A DNA stretch of 11,148 bases from Lentisphaeria bacterium (GTDB lineage: Bacteria; Verrucomicrobiota; Lentisphaeria; JABSQK01; UBA12247). Each line of letters starts with the position of its first letter. Within the stretch, counting starts at the first letter, position 1. Shown here piece by piece: positions 8,201-11,148 of the stretch. A model generated the notes under the pieces. The model made no database searches and was not told the DNA's origin. It saw only the letters and a list, made by a program, of their open reading frames with translations. The position numbers and the translations under genes are program-made. The DNA is taken from NCBI GenBank assembly GCA_003477185.1, contig DMTJ01000053.1, positions 1 to 11,148 of the forward strand, read 5' to 3'.

Positions 8201-8376
8201 TCCAGCAGCAGAACGTTGTCATCCCAGTTGGTAAACTCGAAGCTCACCGTGCGCCCATAGACGAGGATGGTCGCGAGGACGATCAAGCCGATCGCACACC
8301 ACTGAAAGGAGAGTGCCGACGCCACCGCACTCTGTTCTGAGCGCTGAGTCGCCTTCGCCTTACGCCGCTTTGCCAT
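5287..8376 (-). CDS. TMTC-like membrane glycosyltransferase (GT-C fold) with about 16 TPRs
   Basis: A 1029-aa protein. Residues 1-20 are a basic cytoplasmic tail and 25-412 hold about ten hydrophobic segments. The first extracytoplasmic loop carries the acidic motif NWDDN (50-54), followed by TYQPIRVLSYAINWAI (82-97), GYHLINMILH (104-113) and HPVNVESVAWVSSRKYG (153-169). This series matches the GT-C proteins related to eukaryotic TMTC O-mannosyltransferases, which transfer sugar from a polyprenyl-phosphate donor. From about 437 to 1010 there are some 16 tetratricopeptide repeats of 34 residues, with one irregular stretch at about 875-908. TPRs bind protein partners or substrates. The ATG at 8376 is chosen over an upstream in-frame start because it follows GAGGA/GGGGA sequences and precedes the basic tail; it overlaps the desaturase stop by 17 bp. 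Intact throughout. The sugar and acceptor are unknown; a TPR membrane protein without catalytic activity cannot be excluded. Confidence 0.85.
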   Translation of the reverse strand: MAKRRKAKATQRSEQSAVASALSFQWCAIGLIVLATILVYGRTVSFEFTNWDDNVLLLENEAVRSLSPAGIVEIFTPKAGATYQPIRVLSYAINWAIHEDSPMGYHLINMILHGLGAVFLFLLLFDGLPRLLGPEQRHTGMVALIVALLFAVHPVNVESVAWVSSRKYGLLGSFYFSAWWLYVRGTAGESLDWRFLGGALACTLCAVLSSPFGVTLPAMIVMYDYCSRRELNPLPLAVERKLPYALFFFCAIGIVPLLMSLAPSKKQIVSHVIKENRAYTLLTMHRCVFDYGRNLAAPFWLNNRYPDRFVKTIGNPKVLIVLVGALALIGLVIINWRQKQMVPLFCFGWFMITWLPVSNIIAISTLMADRYMYLAAIGVFLGAALASSLLLKEARVLAAVWAVIVVAMASIGYQRTSVWQDSVALWKDSIAKDSGNYLAHNSLANAYTELRDWDLAMTHYKRALALNKDYHVVHFNLGQLYDDLQQYDDAIASYERFLVEIDKRDEDTNRVDAMMNLGVALGFQGEFGKALALLEDALAVDETSHRGHNNLANVLNLSGRDEEAKASYLRALELEPDFPEGHYNFASLYAKLKQTDLAVKHYRLALEQNPEYADAYNNLANILKDAGKLDESIAYYKKALGFYPDNAAIHNNIAVAYRKNGQSGLAKKHSDKAMALNPSNPVIYFRQGNDLVKAGKLDEALVAYQEAIGIDPYHATSLAQVGHIHRSRSEHEQAIAHYEKAVEYNPRLRTVQRYLAELLTPRNPERAIQVYRDYLDRHADDHNVRINLGALLFAQKRTGEAIVEYAMVLEEKPDFYEANLNIAVALQTSGQKEKAVAAYRTALKLKPEQTKVRTTLGALELELGQFEAAIKDLEPLARADRKVATFFGSQAKTRPKFAEALATAWGESSEANLLYVLGATLAQVGQVDAAIASHQRALTVDEKLLDSLQAIGSLQFRAGRSAEALKAFQQALAIGPATAEIHNNLASAYFSAQQPKKAIEHFELALKLDPNHKLARENLSRIRGAIEQP

Positions 8377-9559
8377 GGGTCCCCGCGTCCTCGGAAGCGC
8401 TGGGACACGTGGCGACTGCCGGAGGCACCATCTGCTGAATTTCCGCCTCGCACAGCCATTGCATGCTGGTGTCGCCAACCATGATTTGGACCATGCGCCA
8501 GAAACGTTTCCAGACGGGTTCCTGCACGTAGGGGACGCCGTGGCGCTCGCAGATCTCTTTGACGACAGGCTGGCACTCTCGGTAGCGAATCATCGGGAGC
8601 CGCGGGAAGATGTGATGCTCGATCTGATAGTTGAGCCAGATTTGCAGGTAGTCGCCAATCGGCGAGCCACAATGATAATTGCAGGACGAGATGACTTGGT
8701 TCACGGCAAACTCACCGCGGCCCTTATAGCGATAATCGAAGCGATACAGATCCTCGCCAGCGTGGTTCGGGGCGATGACCAAGAACGAGTGAAAGTTAGT
8801 CAGGAACTCGGCCAGTACGCGATTAATCAGGACTGACAGGACGACCCACTTGCCAAAGGGAAGGAAGGCCAACGGGATCAGAATAAAGGTCACCGTGGCG
8901 TACGGGAAATAGCAGGAGAGCCAGAGGCGGCGTACCCGAGAAACTCGCAGATCCAGCCCATTGCACCAGACTGCGCGCCACAATGACGTGGTCGGCTCCA
9001 CCCCGTTGTGATCCATGGTCCGTAAGGTGTTTGGTGCGTAGTAGCTGAACTTCCAGGTGATCCCAGCCAGAAAAATGATCACGTACTTGAGCGGTTTCGG
9101 GAGGCCGGAACTTCGTAAAAACTCGGATAAATCTTCGACAAGATCCGGATCCTTCACCTCGCTGGTGTGGCAATGGTGCAGGATATTATGCTCGTGATGC
9201 CAAGCTTCCGGGATGATCCAATCGAACCAATCCCGCCAGCGACGATGCCCCCGGCCGAAGACCTTACTCTTGAACCGCTCGGGTACGTTCGGTACCGCGT
9301 CGTAGCCACCGTGGCTGACATGGTGGGTGATCAACCAGCGCCCGAAAACTCCTTGGCTCAGACAGTAAATGCTGATCGGGTTTGGAATCCACGCTGTCGC
9401 GTAGCCAATGAAGGTGAACATCCGATTAAGCCAGATCATCCGCCACAGATGCGCCAGGTCTTCCTTGCCAAGCTTGGCGTGGATTTCGTCCCTGAGTGCA
9501 AAAACCTCCTCACCGAAGGCATCGTAGTCGACATTCTCGAGTCTGCGGGGTTGTTGCAA
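8360..9559 (-). CDS. Membrane fatty acid desaturase with QxxHH third histidine box
   Basis: A 399-aa integral membrane di-iron desaturase that introduces a double bond into an acyl chain. The three histidine boxes are H79-H-V-S-H83, H124-N-I-L-H-H129 (followed by CHTSEVKDPD), and Q312-I-E-H-H316 within NYQIEHHIFPRLP. Hydrophobic segments lie at about 45-70, 158-172, 216-235 and 237-260. Gln as the first residue of the third box is the signature of front-end and related desaturases; no fused cytochrome b5 domain is present, so a separate electron donor is needed. The length fits the family. The start is TTG at 9559; no ATG lies in frame upstream before a stop, and the next internal ATG (residue 41) would remove conserved N-terminal sequence. 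The Shine-Dalgarno is poor. Its 3' end overlaps the TPR gene by 17 bp, suggesting coupled expression. Regioselectivity cannot be predicted. Confidence 0.9.
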   Translation of the reverse strand: MQQPRRLENVDYDAFGEEVFALRDEIHAKLGKEDLAHLWRMIWLNRMFTFIGYATAWIPNPISIYCLSQGVFGRWLITHHVSHGGYDAVPNVPERFKSKVFGRGHRRWRDWFDWIIPEAWHHEHNILHHCHTSEVKDPDLVEDLSEFLRSSGLPKPLKYVIIFLAGITWKFSYYAPNTLRTMDHNGVEPTTSLWRAVWCNGLDLRVSRVRRLWLSCYFPYATVTFILIPLAFLPFGKWVVLSVLINRVLAEFLTNFHSFLVIAPNHAGEDLYRFDYRYKGRGEFAVNQVISSCNYHCGSPIGDYLQIWLNYQIEHHIFPRLPMIRYRECQPVVKEICERHGVPYVQEPVWKRFWRMVQIMVGDTSMQWLCEAEIQQMVPPAVATCPSASEDAGTHGKAA

Positions 9560-9849
9560 GGCCGTGTCCAGTAAGCGGTTATGATTATCTCGCGGGCGTG
9601 AACATTACGAGAATCCGTCTAGATTGCGAGCCTCACGGGACTGTACGGTAAGGCTAGAGAGAACAGACGTCCGGGGGCAGATCAGCGTCGCGCCACCTTG
9701 CAGGACGGGCATAGACATCACCTCAGATGGGGCCAATGTGAGGCCCCGCATCCCGTGCCGCGCTGCCCCAATGCAGCCTGCCTCCTCACTCATAGGCGAG
9801 CGGATGACGCTTGGTACGCCTCGGCTATGACGCACGCCAAGCCAACGAA
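9560..9849. other. Intergenic region between transporter and desaturase; no gene recognised
   Basis: These 290 bp separate two minus-strand genes. Open frames on both strands (for example plus 9624-9830) give arginine- and proline-rich peptides without recognisable family features. A hairpin GGGGCC (9729-9734)/GGCCCC (9742-9747) with a 7-nt loop could compete with a second pairing, CCTCA (9721-9725)/TGAGG (9739-9743). A smaller stem GCTGC (9762-9766)/GCAGC (9773-9777) lies next to them. No T-run follows, so intrinsic termination after the transporter is not convincing; an unrecognised small RNA or a relic is possible. Confidence 0.4.
9584..9589 (-). promoter_or_regulatory. Candidate -10 box of the desaturase operon
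   Basis: Minus-strand GATAAT matches the -10 consensus at five of six positions and would start transcription about 18 nt before the TTG start codon. The -35 region is poor: TTCTCG is the best match, about 18 bp upstream. The box touches a CCCGCGAG sequence whose inverted form also flanks the transporter promoter. Confidence 0.35.
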
Positions 9850-11079
9850 CTACTCCCAGGGGCCGTCTGGCCTTTTGCGATACAGCCGAAACTGCCACGG
9901 CACCACTGCGATCACCACCAATAATGGCGATGCGAACGCGATCGCGTTGCCAAAATGCTGGGCGATGAGGCCGCCCCCCATGGCGCCAGTAAAGCCTCCG
10001 AGCCCAACCACGACCTCATTGATCGTGATGTTGCGCTGCCCTTTCTCACCTGCCTGAAGCGCGTACGAGGCCGCGCTGTAGAACGCAAAGCCGTTCATGA
10101 AGCCTACGCAGACAGCTGCCAACACGAACAACCAATAGTCATGGGTGCACAGGAAGATCAAAGCCGCAGGCAGGATCAGGGCCTGCAGGCCGAGGACGTA
10201 GCGCATAGACATGGCCCACTTTCGGTAGAAACGAAAGAGCAGAATCGATACGAAAATTGCGCCCGACAATGCCGCACTCAGATAACCGGCCTGCTCTTGA
10301 CTGATTTTCACCAATCCGCCGGTGGCGGTCGTGACCTCAAGGATAGCGACCAGGTTGCGCACGATTCCCGCACTGATGTTGCCGACCAAGTTCATGAGCA
10401 ATGCTATGATCATGAACCGGGTGTAGTCGTCGGTGTCGAAACTCCTCCAGAATTTGGTTCTCTCTTTGTGCGCGGTCGTCGGTGGGTCGTGTCGAAATCG
10501 CTGGAACGCCAGAAGCGCCGCGATCGTACTGGCACCGATGCAGAGCGCGTAGGGCGCGTGATATTCGGGGCCCCACCCTTGCGCCGTCCAAAACCTGCCA
10601 ACTACCGCGGCGCATGCCGGGCCGCTCATCAAGCCACTCGTCCATGCCAACCCATAGTTGCCAATCGTGGTGTTCATGGCGTCACGCGAGAAATTGACCG
10701 TCATCCATGCCTGCATACTGGCGAAATACATCGCCATCCCGGTCGCATTCAACGCTGTGAAGAAGAGGAATCCCGGGATGGTATTGACGACAAATAGGAG
10801 CGGCAAGCTGATGCAGTTGAGAATGAGCCCGCCAACGATCGCCTTAAAGGGGTCACGCTCCGGATAGTACCGAGCCAGGATCGTACAGGCGATGAAATAG
10901 CAAAGCATGCCGGCAGATAAGGTGAAGCCAATCTGCAAGGGACCGTAGCCAAGTGCCCGCAGATGAAAACCGATGCCGAGAATGGCCCCGCCAACGGTGA
11001 AGTCCATAAGAAAGGTGGCGATGTAACCGTAGGTAGTGCGTTGCATATCAGACTTTGGCTCGGTTGGTGGAGAGAACAC
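9850..11079 (-). CDS. Major facilitator superfamily (MFS) transporter
   Basis: A 409-aa inner-membrane protein with about twelve hydrophobic segments in two six-helix halves, separated by a charged central loop (about residues 198-220, with KERTKFWRSFDTDD). The first cytoplasmic loop after helix 2 reads LARYYPERDPFKAIVGG, in the place of the MFS loop signature. Small-residue-rich helices such as VVVGLGGFTGAMGGGLIAQ near the C-terminus are typical of the fold. The substrate is unknown. The start is set at GTG 11079 because AGGA (11086-11089, minus strand) precedes it at 6 nt and a TATAAT box lies about 43 nt upstream. The TTG at 11085 would abut the AGGA, and the ATG at 11046 lacks a good RBS but cannot be excluded. 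The gene is complete and unbroken. The desaturase lies 290 bp downstream on the same strand. Confidence 0.88.
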   Translation of the reverse strand: MFSPPTEPKSDMQRTTYGYIATFLMDFTVGGAILGIGFHLRALGYGPLQIGFTLSAGMLCYFIACTILARYYPERDPFKAIVGGLILNCISLPLLFVVNTIPGFLFFTALNATGMAMYFASMQAWMTVNFSRDAMNTTIGNYGLAWTSGLMSGPACAAVVGRFWTAQGWGPEYHAPYALCIGASTIAALLAFQRFRHDPPTTAHKERTKFWRSFDTDDYTRFMIIALLMNLVGNISAGIVRNLVAILEVTTATGGLVKISQEQAGYLSAALSGAIFVSILLFRFYRKWAMSMRYVLGLQALILPAALIFLCTHDYWLFVLAAVCVGFMNGFAFYSAASYALQAGEKGQRNITINEVVVGLGGFTGAMGGGLIAQHFGNAIAFASPLLVVIAVVPWQFRLYRKRPDGPWE

Positions 11080-11121
11080 GGACAATCCTACGACTCGCGG
11101 CCGGTGCGTTGGCGCCGTGTC

Positions 11122-11127
11122 ATTATA
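11122..11127 (-). promoter_or_regulatory. Perfect TATAAT -10 box of the MFS transporter
   Basis: Minus-strand TATAAT would start transcription near 11115, giving a leader of about 36 nt before the GTG at 11079. The -35 would fall at the very edge of the window and is only partly visible. An inverted repeat CTCGCGG (11094-11100)/CCGCGAG (11139-11145) brackets the promoter and could be an operator. Confidence 0.6.
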
Positions 11128-11148
11128 ACACTATCCACCCGCGAGCAT

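Noticed and set aside
5287..8376. The periodic 102-nt similarity in the TPR gene as a DNA repeat array
   Set aside because: The periodicity comes from 34-residue TPR units that are diverged at the DNA level; it is a protein repeat, not a CRISPR or satellite array.
9721..9780. A tRNA-like fold in the transporter-desaturase gap
   Set aside because: Hairpins exist, but no T-arm (GTTCRA) or acceptor pairing with an anticodon arm can be assembled.
9605..9898. Small protein genes or a transposase relic in the transporter-desaturase gap
   Set aside because: The peptides on both strands lack any recognisable motif, RBS or conserved pattern, and the minus-strand frame overlaps the end of the transporter.

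Overview
The window reads as a moderately G+C-rich bacterial chromosome segment with normal Shine-Dalgarno and sigma70-like signals. It holds six intact protein genes and three clearly decayed ones. No tRNA, rRNA, CRISPR array or insertion sequence was seen. The taxon cannot be named from the sequence. The mix of PdxS/PdxT vitamin B6 synthesis, a GGQ release-factor-like protein, a GT-C/TPR (TMTC-like) protein, a GH127-type glycosidase relic and a bacterial alpha-2-macroglobulin relic would suit an environmental or host-associated, non-model bacterium of the Planctomycetes/Poribacteria/delta-proteobacteria kind (inference). Recognisable relics occupy roughly 3 kb, over a quarter of the window, so the genome appears to be losing genes.

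Layout. (1) 1-846, minus strand: relic of a GspE/PulE/PilB-type secretion or pilus ATPase with four in-frame stops and a frameshift, running off the left edge. (2) 851-1366, minus: small release-factor-like GGQ protein. (3) 1459-2909, plus: pdxS-pdxT, overlapping by one base, encoding the two subunits of PLP synthase; pdxT contains a perfect 14+1+14 nt inverted repeat. (4) About 2944-3425, minus: C-terminal relic of a GH127 (DUF1680) glycoside hydrolase with a Trp codon turned into TGA. (5) About 3440-5176, minus: relic of a bacterial alpha-2-macroglobulin with its thioester motif altered (GCFKQ) and several stops. (6) 5226-5270: strong 17-bp hairpin. (7) 5287-8376, minus: 1029-aa membrane glycosyltransferase-like protein with about 16 TPRs. 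(8) 8360-9559, minus: fatty acid desaturase overlapping gene 7 by 17 bp. (9) 9850-11079, minus: MFS transporter with a perfect TATAAT box near the right edge.

How the genes work together. pdxS and pdxT form one functional unit making pyridoxal 5'-phosphate from ribose 5-phosphate, glyceraldehyde 3-phosphate and glutamine. The desaturase and the TMTC-like protein overlap and are probably translated together, linking a membrane-lipid enzyme with a membrane glycosyltransferase; that link is inference. The transporter lies 290 bp upstream with its own promoter. The three relics (secretion ATPase, extracellular protease trap, sugar hydrolase) all belong to envelope or extracellular functions, which fits loss of outward-facing functions while core metabolism is kept.
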